A stretch of DNA of 64,000 nt. Source: Armatimonas rosea (GTDB lineage: Bacteria; Armatimonadota; Armatimonadia; Armatimonadales; Armatimonadaceae). The position numbers and the translations under genes were made by a program. The stretch's first letter is position 1. The number at the start of each line of letters is the position of its first letter. The stretch is from assembly GCF_014202505.1 (NCBI RefSeq), contig NZ_JACHGW010000001.1, positions 1,364,001-1,428,000 of the forward strand, in the 5' to 3' direction. Below the pieces are notes generated by a model. The model was not told where the DNA came from and did no database searches. It was given only the letters and a program-made list of their open reading frames with translations. Positions 1 through 8,631 of this stretch are shown one piece after another.

Positions 1-1333
1 GATGAAGAGCCAGGTGCCACAGGCCATTGCGAATTTGGAGTTCCAGAGCCGCTCGACCGATGCCGCGATCCAGCGTGCCCGCTCCGCCGAGGCGATCCAG
101 CAAGCCCGTACCCAGAGCGCGCAGGCCCAGGTCGCCCTCGCGGACAAGACCAGTACCAGCCAGCTCACTCAAGCGCAGCGGCAGCTCGCCGCCGCAAAGG
201 CCCAGGCCGCGCAGGTCGGGCTGCAGGCCGAGGCGGCCGCCGCAACGGTCCACCAGCTGGAGGCACAGGCCGATACCGCCCGTGCCGGGCTGGCCGGAGC
301 AAAGAGAGCAGTCGAGACCGCGCGAAAGGGCGTGGACGTGATCGCCGCGCGCCTCTCGGGTGCCGAGGCCGATGTCGAGAAGACCAGCCGCGACGAGGCA
401 CGCTACAAGGGGCTGCTGGAAAAAGACGCCGTGACGCGCCAGCAGTTCGAGGCGATCCACTCCCAGGCCGAGGGGGCACGGTCCAACCTCGCGGCGCTAA
501 AGGAGCAAGTGGCGCAGGCGCAGTCGCAGGTGGCACAGGCTGAGTCCCAGGTGGAGCAGGCCGCGTCGCAGGTGAAGAGTGTCGAGTCTCAGGTTCTCCA
601 AGCACGCGCCGCCCACGCCGCTGCAACCCAGGCCGCGCAGGCCGCGAAGGAGCAGGCGAAGGTGGCGGAGGCCGGAGTCGGGCTGGCGCGGGCAGGCGGC
701 GGCCAAGTGGCGGTGCAGGCCGGAAACCTCGCCGCGACCACCGCACAAAATCCTCAGCTCGCCGCCGAGCTCGCCACGGCCAACGCGGGACAGTCCCAGG
801 TAACCGCCAAGCGCGAGGCAGTCAACGCCGCCAAGACCCAGGTGGACCAGGCCGCCGCGCAGGTCGCCAGTGCACGCAAGGCACTCGCCAACACCACCCT
901 CAGCTCGCCCACGGCTGGGATTGTCGTGAAGAAGACGGCCAATGTCGGGGCGGCACTCGCGCCAGGCCAGACCATCCTCACCCTGACCCAGGGCAAGACT
1001 GTCTGGCTGACCGCGAACTTCAAGGAGACCCAGGTGCGCGACCTTCGGATCGGGCAGCCGGTGACGGTCCACGTAGACGCGCTACCCAACAAGACCATTA
1101 TCGGCCATGTCGCGGTGATCGGGGCCGCGACCGGCGCAACCATGAGCCTGCTCCCCCCCGACAACGCGACCGGCAACTTCACTAAGGTGGTCCAGCGCAT
1201 CCCCGTCAGAATCGCCCTCGATGGGGACCTCGACGGCCTCTCCCAGGGCATGAGCTGTGTCGCTGTGGTCGATACCGCGGATAAAACCGAGCACTCCGAG
1301 CGCATCCTCAAGGGCTGGGACGGCAAGAAATGA
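1..1333 (+). CDS. HlyD/EmrA-family membrane fusion protein, 5' end outside window
   Basis: Periplasmic adaptor subunit of a drug-efflux system, expected to link the inner-membrane pump encoded next to an outer-membrane channel. The visible 443 residues begin inside a very long Ala/Gln-rich coiled-coil hairpin (about residues 1-295). A lipoyl/barrel-sandwich half follows (SSPTAGIVVKKTANVGAAL), then a beta-barrel domain with TVWLTANFKETQVRDL. The N-terminal membrane helix and first lipoyl half expected of the family are absent, so the ATG at base 2 is almost certainly internal and the gene starts upstream. Its stop overlaps the start of the MFS pump by 4 bp (ATGA), indicating translational coupling. 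The family is clear; the substrate is unknown. Confidence 0.85.
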   Translation, partial: MKSQVPQAIANLEFQSRSTDAAIQRARSAEAIQQARTQSAQAQVALADKTSTSQLTQAQRQLAAAKAQAAQVGLQAEAAAATVHQLEAQADTARAGLAGAKRAVETARKGVDVIAARLSGAEADVEKTSRDEARYKGLLEKDAVTRQQFEAIHSQAEGARSNLAALKEQVAQAQSQVAQAESQVEQAASQVKSVESQVLQARAAHAAATQAAQAAKEQAKVAEAGVGLARAGGGQVAVQAGNLAATTAQNPQLAAELATANAGQSQVTAKREAVNAAKTQVDQAAAQVASARKALANTTLSSPTAGIVVKKTANVGAALAPGQTILTLTQGKTVWLTANFKETQVRDLRIGQPVTVHVDALPNKTIIGHVAVIGAATGATMSLLPPDNATGNFTKVVQRIPVRIALDGDLDGLSQGMSCVAVVDTADKTEHSERILKGWDGKK

Positions 1334-2898
1334 TGCCAAGCACGGTTAGCCCGTACCGGTGGTGGATTCTGCTGGGGCTTTGGGCATCGGCGGTGATGGA
1401 GGTGCTCGACACCACCATTGTCAATGTCTCGCTGCCCCAGATGGCAGGGAACCTCAACGCGACCACACAGGAGATCGCGTGGGTGGCTACCGGCTACATC
1501 CTCTCCAACGTGGTCGTGCTGCCCATGACGGCGTTCCTGGCGGGGCGCTTTGGGCGGCGCAACTACCTCATCGCGTCTATCGTGCTCTTTATTGTCGCCT
1601 CGTTCTTCTGTGGGACCTCGACCACGCTGGGGCAGATGATCCTCTTCCGCATCCTCCAAGGGGCGGGCGGCGCCGCGCTCCTCTCGACCGCGCAGGCGAC
1701 CCTCCGGGAGATCTTTCCCCCGCAAGAGCAAGGCCTTGTCCAGGCGATCTTTCTGATCGGGATCGTGGTCGCCCCGACAGTCGGCCCGACCCTCGGAGGC
1801 TGGATCACCGACAACTACAACTGGAACTGGATCTTCTACATCAACATTCCCCTCGGCTTGCTGGCACTGCTCCCCGTGACCGCGTTTCTGGAGGACTCGC
1901 CGTTTGGCCGTGGCAAGCGGCCGGCGGACTGGCTGGGGATTGGCCTGCTGACCGTGGGGCTGGGGTGCCTGCAGTATGTCCTGGAAGAGGGCAACAAGGA
2001 CGACTGGTTCCAGAGCGAGCTGATCGTCAAGCTCACCGCGATTGGGACTATCGCCTTGGTCGCGCTGGTCTTCTGGCAGCTCTCGCCCAAGAACACCGCG
2101 CCGGTCGTGGACTTCAAGGTGCTCCAGAACCAGCAGCTCCGCGCCACACTCGTGCTCTTTCTGGTGCTGGGCTTTGGGCTCTACGGCGGGATCTTCCTCT
2201 ACCCGCTTTTCACCCAGCTCGTGCTCGGGCTGACTCCCACGGCCAGCGGGCTCTCGCTCATGCCCGGCGGCTTTGCGACCATGGTCTCCGCGCTGATCTG
2301 TGGACGTCTCCAAGGCAAGGCCGACCCGCGGGTCTTGATCTGGATTGGGATGATCCTGTTCTGCTTCTCGATGTGGAACCTAGGGCACCTCTCGACCCTG
2401 ATCGGCACCGACAGCCTGACCTTCACGTTGATTATCCGCGGCTTTGGGCTAGGCTTTCTCTTCACCCCGATCAACCAGATCGCCTTCTCCGTGCTCAAGC
2501 CCCAGGAAGTGCAGCAGGCGGCGGGGCTGATCTCGCTGACACGCCAGCTCGGCGGCTCGCTGGGGATCGCGATCCTTGGCACCTACCTGACCAACCAGAC
2601 CCGCTTCCACCAGGCCATGCTCTCCGAGTCGCTCCACGCGGGAAACGCCGCCCTCGCCGAGCGCCAGTCGGCCCTTGCCGCGAACTTGGTGGCCCATGGG
2701 ATGAGCCCCGTGCTCGCCAAGGGGGCCGCACTGGGCGGGATCGCGCGGCAGGTCGGGCTTCAGGCACAGACCATGGGCTTCAACGATGGCTTCTTCCTGA
2801 TCCTGCTTAGCTTTGCCGCCGCTGCACCTATCGTGCTACGATTCAAACGTCCCGTCCCGGCCCAGACGGGCCGCGGCGGTGGGGGCGGAGGCCACTAG
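1330..2898 (+). CDS. DHA2-family MFS drug transporter (EmrB/QacA type)
   Basis: Inner-membrane proton-driven multidrug exporter of 522 residues, the usual length for 14-helix DHA2 transporters. The N-terminus carries the family motif LDTTIVNVSLPQMAGNL (about residues 25-41). A motif-A-like loop, AGRFGRRNYL, follows helix 2, and a motif-C-like segment APTVGPTLGGWITD lies near residue 140. The C-terminus ends in a Gly-rich tail. It pairs with the overlapping upstream EmrA-like adaptor, a typical tripartite efflux arrangement; no TolC-like channel gene is seen in the window. The ATG at 1330 overlaps the upstream stop. Confidence 0.93.
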   Translation: MMPSTVSPYRWWILLGLWASAVMEVLDTTIVNVSLPQMAGNLNATTQEIAWVATGYILSNVVVLPMTAFLAGRFGRRNYLIASIVLFIVASFFCGTSTTLGQMILFRILQGAGGAALLSTAQATLREIFPPQEQGLVQAIFLIGIVVAPTVGPTLGGWITDNYNWNWIFYINIPLGLLALLPVTAFLEDSPFGRGKRPADWLGIGLLTVGLGCLQYVLEEGNKDDWFQSELIVKLTAIGTIALVALVFWQLSPKNTAPVVDFKVLQNQQLRATLVLFLVLGFGLYGGIFLYPLFTQLVLGLTPTASGLSLMPGGFATMVSALICGRLQGKADPRVLIWIGMILFCFSMWNLGHLSTLIGTDSLTFTLIIRGFGLGFLFTPINQIAFSVLKPQEVQQAAGLISLTRQLGGSLGIAILGTYLTNQTRFHQAMLSESLHAGNAALAERQSALAANLVAHGMSPVLAKGAALGGIARQVGLQAQTMGFNDGFFLILLSFAAAAPIVLRFKRPVPAQTGRGGGGGGH

Positions 2899-2900
2899 CT

Positions 2901-3989
2901 GTGTTACGGGCGGTGGTGATCGGAGCGGGCTTTGCGGGGGAGGGGCACACCCGCGCCCTGCAACACGCGGGTGTCGAGGTGGTCGCGCTCTGTGGGCGAG
3001 AGCTGCCCGTTGTGGAGGCACGTGCCACCGCACTGGGCGTGCCACATGCCTCCACGGACTGGTGCGCGACCCTGGAGCGCCTGCGCCCCGAGATTATCGC
3101 CCTCGCCACCCCCGCTGCCCTCCGCCGCGACGTGATAGAAGCCGCTGTGGCGCTTGATTGCCACCTCTACTGCGACAAGCCGCTGGCGACCACCACCGCG
3201 GAGGCACGGGCGCTCTGCTCTCTTGTGGAGAGCACCAGCCTACGCCATGCCTTTGCCGCAACCCGGCGCTACGATCCCAGTGTTGTCTGGCTGGCCGAGC
3301 TCGTGGCGCAGGGGACCATCGGGGCGATCACAAAGGCAACCTACCAGGTTCGTGCTCACCTTGCGCCGCCCCTGCCCTGGTCGTGGGCGCTCTCGCTGGA
3401 GCAGGGCGGTGGGCTCCTCAATGGGCATTTCCCTCACCTGCTCTCGATCTTAGAGCGTGTCCTCGCCGGTCCCGTCTGCGCCGCGACCGGCAAGGCCGCC
3501 TTTGCCATCTCCCAAGCCCCGGTTCTCCCCGGCATCCACGACTTCCGCGACTGGGGCGCTCGCGCCGACACGCTCACTCCCGATGAGCTCGCGCAGGCCG
3601 AGTGGCGAGAGTGCGATGCGGATACATCGTACGAAGCCCAGCTGCGCTTCGATACCCCCACTGGAGAGGTCTCGGTCGCGCTGGTCTCGGGCCCCTCGGT
3701 CACCGCGGGACAGCTCCGTCTTGTCGGTGAGCGAGGTACCCTGATCGCCGACGGCGAGGCCGCTTTTCGTATCTTCTTGGATGGAAAAGAGCTTCCCATC
3801 CCGTCGCGCCTCACCGCCGCTCTCCCCGCCCTCGACGGCGGCTGCCAGGACCGCTGGGCCGCCCTTGCCCAAGACTTTGTCGCCGACATTCGCGGAGAGC
3901 CACACGCCCCGTACCTGACTTTCCATGATGGCGTCCGCTACCAAGAAGCCGCCGAGGCGATACGCAGGGGGCACATCTGGGTACACTAA
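2901..3989 (+). CDS. Gfo/Idh/MocA-family NAD(P)-dependent oxidoreductase
   Basis: Predicted cytoplasmic dehydrogenase of 362 residues, probably acting on a sugar or cyclitol. The N-terminal Rossmann fold shows GAGFAG (residues 8-13). CDKPLA near residue 93 corresponds to the catalytic EKP-type motif. The C-terminal half has the family's mixed alpha/beta architecture and HFPHLLSI, where the active-site His is expected. The GTG start is chosen because GGAGG lies about 9 nt upstream, within the end of the transporter gene, and only 2 nt separate the two genes. The substrate cannot be deduced. Confidence 0.88.
   Translation: MLRAVVIGAGFAGEGHTRALQHAGVEVVALCGRELPVVEARATALGVPHASTDWCATLERLRPEIIALATPAALRRDVIEAAVALDCHLYCDKPLATTTAEARALCSLVESTSLRHAFAATRRYDPSVVWLAELVAQGTIGAITKATYQVRAHLAPPLPWSWALSLEQGGGLLNGHFPHLLSILERVLAGPVCAATGKAAFAISQAPVLPGIHDFRDWGARADTLTPDELAQAEWRECDADTSYEAQLRFDTPTGEVSVALVSGPSVTAGQLRLVGERGTLIADGEAAFRIFLDGKELPIPSRLTAALPALDGGCQDRWAALAQDFVADIRGEPHAPYLTFHDGVRYQEAAEAIRRGHIWVH
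3982..3987 (+). promoter_or_regulatory. -10 element of a probable leaderless transcript
   Basis: TACACT ends exactly 6 nt before the ATG at 3994, so transcription would start at or next to the start codon. No SD sequence lies in front of that ATG. The same geometry recurs at six other genes in this window. Confidence 0.6.
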
Positions 3990-3993
3990 ACCC

Positions 3994-5349
3994 ATGAGTA
4001 CGCCCTCGACACCAACCGAAAACACCGCTGGCCCTTGGCCGCGCTGCCCCGAGGCAGCCGCGTATTTCCAGGAGCTCTTTACCCGCTTCGCCGACCAGAA
4101 CCCGCTTGTCGCGCAGCTGGCCCAGCGCCTCGCCGAGGATGCTGGGGTGGATATTCTTGCCTTAGTGGATCACTGGATTCTGCCGCCAAGTGAGGGCCTG
4201 ACGGAGCACTGGGAGGCGCTGGGGCTGGTGAAAACGACGCTCCCCGAGGGCGATGAGGTCTGGGAGCATCCGGGCGCACGCCTGCCGCGGCTCCGGGTGA
4301 AGGCCAAGCGGACGACGCCGTGTTTGGCTCTTGGTGTCGAGAGTATCGCGGCGTTTGCGGCGAAGAATGACCTCGCCATCGAGGCCTGCCACGGCGACAA
4401 CGACTCGGGCTACCAGTGTGCCCACCTCACTCTGCCCCATGGGGAGCTCATGCCGATTGTCCGTGTTGGCTACCGCGGCTTTGCGCCGCAGCCTGCCCCT
4501 GATGGCCTTGACGCCGCCCGCACTGACTTTGCGCAGCGGCCCCGCACCGACGACGAGCTCGCCACGATTGCGGCAGCCCAAGCACTGTTTGAGAAACATG
4601 CCGCCGTGCTGGGCCGTGGCCGGGCGACCGAGGAGTTCTTTGCGGCGGAGCGGGTCTACTACCTGGCACGCAACGCCGCGGCGCGCTGGCAGTATGCCCG
4701 GCAGGAGGCCGTGGGGATCGGCTGGGCCAACCACGACCACCACACCTACCGCTGCTCCCGCGCCGCCTTTCCCGCGCTGATCCGGCTCTTTGTGGCGATG
4801 GGCTTTCTCTGCCGCGAGCGCTTCTACGCGGGTGCCGAGGCGGGGTGGGGGGCACAGGTCCTAGAGCACCCCGAGAGCCGGGTCGTGATCTTCGCCGATG
4901 TCGATATCGCCCCGGAGGAGCTGGACCTGGACTTCGCTGCCGTGGAGCTGGCCCCCCGCACGACCCTGGGAACCATCGGTCTCTGGTGCGCGCTCCATGG
5001 CTCGTCGATTGCGCGGGCGGGGATGCACCATATCGAGTGTGAGTTTCTCTGCCAAAAAGTCAAAGACGATGCCCTTGTCGCGGGGTTTGGTGTCATGGCC
5101 CCCTTCACCGACCTGCCGATGCTCTGGCAAGCCTTCACGGTCGGGGAGCCCTGGCTCGTTCCCCACGAGCGCCTCGCGCCGCTGGTTGCCGCAGGGCACC
5201 TCACGAGCGAGCAGGCCGAGAAGTTCGCCACGACCGGCGCTCTGGGCAGCCACCTGGAGATTCTCCAGCGCTGGGAAGGCTTCAAGGGCTTCAATAAAAC
5301 CGCGGTCAGTAGCATCATCCGCGACACCGACGCCCGGCTCGCCCCCTAG
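3994..5349 (+). CDS. Predicted VOC-fold (glyoxalase-like) metalloprotein
   Basis: Protein of 451 residues with no assigned function. The segment starting NHDHHTYRCSR (about residue 247) and continuing to AMGF, ERFYAG and VVIFADVD looks like a vicinal-oxygen-chelate module. A later HHIECEF could provide a metal-binding Glu. An earlier region (LVDHWILPP, GLTEHWEALGL) looks like a second module. Related alternatives are DUF1338/2-oxoadipate dioxygenase-like proteins, but I could not match their motifs. The start is placed at 3994, not further upstream, because that ATG sits 6 nt behind TACACT. The last codons lie inside a palindrome shared with the convergent neighbour. Confidence 0.6.
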   Translation: MSTPSTPTENTAGPWPRCPEAAAYFQELFTRFADQNPLVAQLAQRLAEDAGVDILALVDHWILPPSEGLTEHWEALGLVKTTLPEGDEVWEHPGARLPRLRVKAKRTTPCLALGVESIAAFAAKNDLAIEACHGDNDSGYQCAHLTLPHGELMPIVRVGYRGFAPQPAPDGLDAARTDFAQRPRTDDELATIAAAQALFEKHAAVLGRGRATEEFFAAERVYYLARNAAARWQYARQEAVGIGWANHDHHTYRCSRAAFPALIRLFVAMGFLCRERFYAGAEAGWGAQVLEHPESRVVIFADVDIAPEELDLDFAAVELAPRTTLGTIGLWCALHGSSIARAGMHHIECEFLCQKVKDDALVAGFGVMAPFTDLPMLWQAFTVGEPWLVPHERLAPLVAAGHLTSEQAEKFATTGALGSHLEILQRWEGFKGFNKTAVSSIIRDTDARLAP

Positions 5350-5375
5350 CCCCCACACGTGGGGGGAAGGGGGCG
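5340..5375. repeat. Palindromic element at convergent gene ends, possible bidirectional terminator
   Basis: An imperfect 36-bp palindrome. Its core is CCCCCAC-AC-GTGGGGG (5350-5365), flanked by CGCCCCCT on the left and AAGGGGGCG on the right. It contains the stop codon of the gene ending at 5349 and precedes the stop of the minus-strand gene at 5383. It may terminate both transcripts, although no T-run follows. The same core arms recur inside the LuxE-like gene at 34017-34032. Confidence 0.55.
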
Positions 5376-5382
5376 TGGAAGG

Positions 5383-6225
5383 CTACTCCTTGTGCCCCTC
5401 CGCCTTGGAGAACGTGACAACGGTCTTCTCGCCTTTTTTCGAGACACTCATGCTCAGGTTGGCCGTGGCGCAGAGTGTCTCTAGAGCGGTCTTGATCGGG
5501 ACATTCTCAAAGGCGAGGACCTTGCTGGCGCTGGGAACGTCGCTGTCGATCGCAAAGACCAAGCCCGCTTGCTTGCACAGGTCCTCGATCAGGGTCTTGA
5601 CATCACGCGGTGAGGTTGCATCGGCCTTGACCAGCTTGCTAGGCAAGAGCCCCATGTCCAGCCCCGCCATCGCGATGCCAAGCTCCGCACCACGTGCGGC
5701 CTGCGCGGCGATCATGGGGACATTGACCCCGAGGGTGGCGAGCATGTCCATCTTGCCCATCGTCCCCTGGAGCTTGACGACATGCACCATCACGGTATCG
5801 TCGACTTTCTCCGCCCACCAGCCGATCCCGAGTGCCTGGCAGAACGAGTCGAGGGCACGCGCCGCCGATGCCTTGGTGAGCTTCATGTTCAGAGCGCGCT
5901 CGGGCAGGTCCATCTCGGTTCCGCCAAACGGGTAGAACGCGGTGTCGATATCGTAGTCCACCCCGATCTGCTTGATGAGCTGCTGGAAGGCTTGCTCGGG
6001 CTCTGCATTTCGGAGCTCCAGGTCGATCTTGGTCTTCTCCAGCGCCTCACGGGCTTGCTTGGTGGTTTTATCCTTTACGGAGACAGGAAGGTTTGGGTTC
6101 TTGGCAGGGGCAGCGGCGCGCTGGCCGAGGAGAACTGCAGGAGCCTCGGCGGGTGCTTCCTGTGCAGAGGCGGTCAGCGGGGCAAGGAGGGCAAGCCCCA
6201 GAAAAAGAAGAGGAAAGGTTCGCAT
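5383..6225 (-). CDS. Secreted protein with STN/secretin-N-like domains
   Basis: Exported protein of 280 residues. It has a signal peptide (residues 1-21, LLFLGLALLAPLTASA, cleavage before QEAP). Two regions resemble the short N-terminal domain of secretins and TonB receptors: about 65-130 (LELRNAEPEQAFQQLIKQIG) and about 205-275 (TLIEDLCKQAGLVFAIDSDV, then VPIKTALETLCATANLS). No secretin barrel is present. It is the third gene of the sigma/anti-sigma operon and begins directly after the anti-sigma stop, so it may be a periplasmic sensor or a target of that regulon. Function unknown. Confidence 0.65.
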   Translation of the reverse strand: MRTFPLLFLGLALLAPLTASAQEAPAEAPAVLLGQRAAAPAKNPNLPVSVKDKTTKQAREALEKTKIDLELRNAEPEQAFQQLIKQIGVDYDIDTAFYPFGGTEMDLPERALNMKLTKASAARALDSFCQALGIGWWAEKVDDTVMVHVVKLQGTMGKMDMLATLGVNVPMIAAQAARGAELGIAMAGLDMGLLPSKLVKADATSPRDVKTLIEDLCKQAGLVFAIDSDVPSASKVLAFENVPIKTALETLCATANLSMSVSKKGEKTVVTFSKAEGHKE

Positions 6226-6852
6226 TTAGTTTTGTTCTTTCTGCATCGCGACCACGTAGGCCGCAGGGATGGTGGATTCAATATGGATTGTCCCGCCGTC
6301 GTCGTCGTTGTTGTCAAGAACAACCGTGACAGGCTCCGGCGGGGGCATGACTGTGGCGATCACGATGATCTGCTCGGTCTCGGGCTTAGGCGGGGGCGTC
6401 GCCTTGGCTACGGCAATTGGCCGGCGGTACCGCTTGCGCCGCACGTGGCGCGGCGCGGAGGACGGCATCTTGGAGACAACCGCGTGGGGCGGCACGAGGG
6501 CCACTTGGCGGGGGGAGGGCGGGGACGGGCGCACCGGCACCGCAACAGGCCGAGGCGTCTCCTGGGGGAGCTCGGCCTCCAAGGGGACCTGCAGGCGCAC
6601 GACAAGAGCCGCTGCCGTACAGGCCAGCGCGAGCGCCGCGAGGGTGGGCCGGACAGTTCCAATGGGACGAGGGATCGGCTGGCGTGCCGGTAGCGGGGAT
6701 ACCTGGCCGAGGGTCTGGTTGAGGCCCTCCAGTGCCGTGAGCTCTTGCTGGCAGGCGGGACAGTGCGCTAGGTGGCGGCGCACGCGCCAGGCACGCCAGC
6801 CGCGCAGCTCGCCATCGGCGAGGGCACCTACGAGGACGGGACTACAGCGCAT
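6226..6852 (-). CDS. Anti-sigma factor with zinc-binding domain and one membrane helix
   Basis: Predicted membrane-anchored regulator of 208 residues that sequesters the ECF sigma factor encoded just upstream. The N-terminus has the ZAS-type motif H27-x3-C31-x2-C34 within RHLAHCPACQQEL. One transmembrane segment lies around residues 72-90 (LAALALACTAAALVV). The extracytoplasmic part is Pro/Arg-rich and ends with a short acidic region (DNNDDDGGT). The start overlaps the sigma-factor stop by 11 bp, which couples their translation. Which sigma factor it binds is inferred from position. Confidence 0.82.
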   Translation of the reverse strand: MRCSPVLVGALADGELRGWRAWRVRRHLAHCPACQQELTALEGLNQTLGQVSPLPARQPIPRPIGTVRPTLAALALACTAAALVVRLQVPLEAELPQETPRPVAVPVRPSPPSPRQVALVPPHAVVSKMPSSAPRHVRRKRYRRPIAVAKATPPPKPETEQIIVIATVMPPPEPVTVVLDNNDDDGGTIHIESTIPAAYVVAMQKEQN

Positions 6853-7375
6853 CGCCGAGCTCCTTTCTCAGTCGCTGCCGCGCGGTGTGCAAGCGCGACA
6901 TGACCGTCCCTATCGGAATCTCCATGAGGGTTGCGATCTCCTTGTAGCTGAGCCCTTCCCAAGCGACCAGCACCAAAGGCGTGCGGAGCTCATCGGGGAG
7001 GCGCTCGATAGCGGCCTGGGTGCGCTGGAGCGTGTCGGCGTGGACAGCCTGCCGCTCGGGGCCGACCTCTCCGGAGGCGGCGTCTGTGTCCAGAGCCACA
7101 CTCTCTCGCCGCCGCTCACGATGGCGCAGGGCGACATTGACGGTGATGCGATGGAGCCAGGTGGAGGCCGACGAGAGCCCGCGGAAGCGGCCAAAGCCCT
7201 CTAGAGCCCGCACTCCCACCTCCTGGGTCAGGTCATCGGCATCGTCGCGGCTCCCCGAGAGCGCCACACTCAGCCGCCAGACCCGCTCCCGCTCCTGCTC
7301 CCAGAGCCGAGCAAACGCCGCCTGCCGCTGCGTCTCTCTTGCATTCTGGGGACTCCAGGCCACATCACACTCCAT
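6842..7375 (-). CDS. ECF-subfamily RNA polymerase sigma factor (RpoE-like)
   Basis: Transcription initiation factor of 177 residues. Region 2 shows DDADDLTQEVGVRALEGFGR (about residues 44-63) followed by the helix STWLHRITVNVALRHRERR. Region 4 contains the helix-turn-helix YKEIATLMEIPIGTVMSRLH (about 144-163). Regions 1.1 and 3 are absent, as in all ECF factors. It heads an operon with its anti-sigma factor and a secreted STN protein. A TATCTA 8 nt upstream of the ATG could be its own -10 element, but no convincing ECF-type -35 box is seen. Confidence 0.92.
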   Translation of the reverse strand: MECDVAWSPQNARETQRQAAFARLWEQERERVWRLSVALSGSRDDADDLTQEVGVRALEGFGRFRGLSSASTWLHRITVNVALRHRERRRESVALDTDAASGEVGPERQAVHADTLQRTQAAIERLPDELRTPLVLVAWEGLSYKEIATLMEIPIGTVMSRLHTARQRLRKELGDAL

Positions 7376-7504
7376 CGCAAGCTTAGATACGCGCGGCGCG
7401 GAGTTTATTCGGGCAGGAGCTTTTTATTTTTGTGCGGGGGCTGAAAGTCCCCGGCACAATAGGAGAGAGCGCCCCGTGGGCGCGGGGAGACGCTCCCAAA
7501 CTGG

Positions 7505-7840
7505 CTACCCCCCGACGCGTTTCACCCGGTAGCCCTGTGTGGTTAGCTCCGCGACGATACGGTCTCGGTGGTCGCCCTGGATCTCGATGATGCCGTCTTT
7601 GACGGTCCCACCCGTGCCGCAGCGCTTCTTGAGCTGGGTGCAGACCCCCGCCAGCGCGGTATCGTCGAGGGGGAGCCCGGAGATCGTGGTCACGCCCGCG
7701 CCCTTGCGGCCCTTGGTCTCCCGCCCCACGCGAACAACCCCGTCGCCGAGGGGACGGACGGGGTTGTTTTTACAGACACACACCGCCTCGCCGCAGTCGG
7801 GGCAGAGGCGGCCTTTTTCGGTGGAGTAGACAAGTCCCAC
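7505..7840 (-). CDS. SUI1/eIF1-family translation factor (YciH-like)
   Basis: Small protein of 111 residues. The C-terminal SUI1 fold is recognised by GRKGAGVTTISGLPL and LKKRCGTGGTVKDGIIEIQG, ending in the usual basic VKRVGG. In bacteria this family is thought to affect start-codon fidelity, but its role is less settled than that of eukaryotic eIF1. The N-terminus has a CPxC-x4-CxC cluster (C13, C16, C21, C23) that probably binds zinc, a common addition in bacterial forms. It is the last gene of a minus-strand set with a coiled-coil protein 19 bp upstream. Confidence 0.88.
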   Translation of the reverse strand: MGLVYSTEKGRLCPDCGEAVCVCKNNPVRPLGDGVVRVGRETKGRKGAGVTTISGLPLDDTALAGVCTQLKKRCGTGGTVKDGIIEIQGDHRDRIVAELTTQGYRVKRVGG

Positions 7841-7859
7841 AGGGGGAACTATATCACAC

Positions 7860-8621
7860 TCAGGCGGCTTCTTTGTCGATCTTCAGGAGCTTGCGCGCCG
7901 TGTCCTCACGCAGGTAGGCAGGCAACTCACCGGTCTCCTGGGGATTGTTCTCTTCCTCTTGCTGGCGCAGGTAGGCCTGGAACTCATCGAAGAAGGCGAT
8001 CACACCGGTCAGGTTATCCACCCGGACACGAGCTGCCTCTTCGAGGGCCTGGTGGTTGGCGTTGGTCTCATCGACCAGGATGCGAAGCTGGTTGAGGCGC
8101 TCGTGGAGGCGCTCCATCTCCTCAGCGATATTGCGGCGGAAGGTCTTGAGCTGCTCGCGGTTGCGGGTCAGGTACTGGTTGAGGGCGACCATCTTCTGGG
8201 CGGCATCGCTCACCACCAGGTGGCCGGCGCTCGACGGATCATTGGTGGTCACGGAGATCGCCTGCTCCATCGCCTGGCAGCGCCCACGCGCCGTGACCCC
8301 GTAGGGCATCTCGATCAGCACCTCGATCGCCTGCTCCGCCGTGAAGGGGGCCTGAGAGAGGTTGGCGCTCCCGTAGATCACCTGATCGTTGAGGTTACCG
8401 TCGGGCGTGATGGTGGCAGAGATATCCGGGGGCGCGAGCGGATCGGGCTCGGGTTCCCGCACGGGCTCCGGTTCGGGAGCGACGACTTGCTGGGGCACGA
8501 GCTCGGGCAGGGCGACCGGTGTCGCTGCCACGGGCACGACAGGCGCGGGGGTGTCCTCGTCCAGCCGCACTTCAATAAAGCTGGAGGTGATGGCCTCACG
8601 GAGCTTCTGTCCAATTCGCAT
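7860..8621 (-). CDS. Coiled-coil protein of unknown function
   Basis: Protein of 253 residues with no recognised family. Residues 25-65 are Pro/Glu/Val-rich and likely disordered (PEPEPVREPEPDP). The middle is globular (QVIYGSANLSQAPFTAEQAI). Residues about 145-225 form a strongly predicted coiled coil with an ERLHERLNQLRILVDE register. The C-terminus is charged. It follows the ParB-like gene by only 10 bp, so the two are probably co-transcribed and may work together. No signal peptide or membrane segment is seen. Confidence 0.6.
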   Translation of the reverse strand: MRIGQKLREAITSSFIEVRLDEDTPAPVVPVAATPVALPELVPQQVVAPEPEPVREPEPDPLAPPDISATITPDGNLNDQVIYGSANLSQAPFTAEQAIEVLIEMPYGVTARGRCQAMEQAISVTTNDPSSAGHLVVSDAAQKMVALNQYLTRNREQLKTFRRNIAEEMERLHERLNQLRILVDETNANHQALEEAARVRVDNLTGVIAFFDEFQAYLRQQEEENNPQETGELPAYLREDTARKLLKIDKEAA

Positions 8622-8631
8622 CGAACTCTAC

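Noticed and set aside
754-2313. Long antisense open frame over the EmrA/EmrB pair (519 codons on the minus strand)
   Set aside because: It mirrors high-GC codon structure of two clear genes and is extremely rich in Arg, Gly, Pro and His with no recognisable domain.
7436-7490. Hairpins in the gap between the sigma factor gene and the SUI1 gene as a terminator
   Set aside because: GC-rich stems exist (for example GCGCCC/GGGCGC near 7471), but no T-run follows in the direction of transcription, so the 129-bp gap is left without a call.
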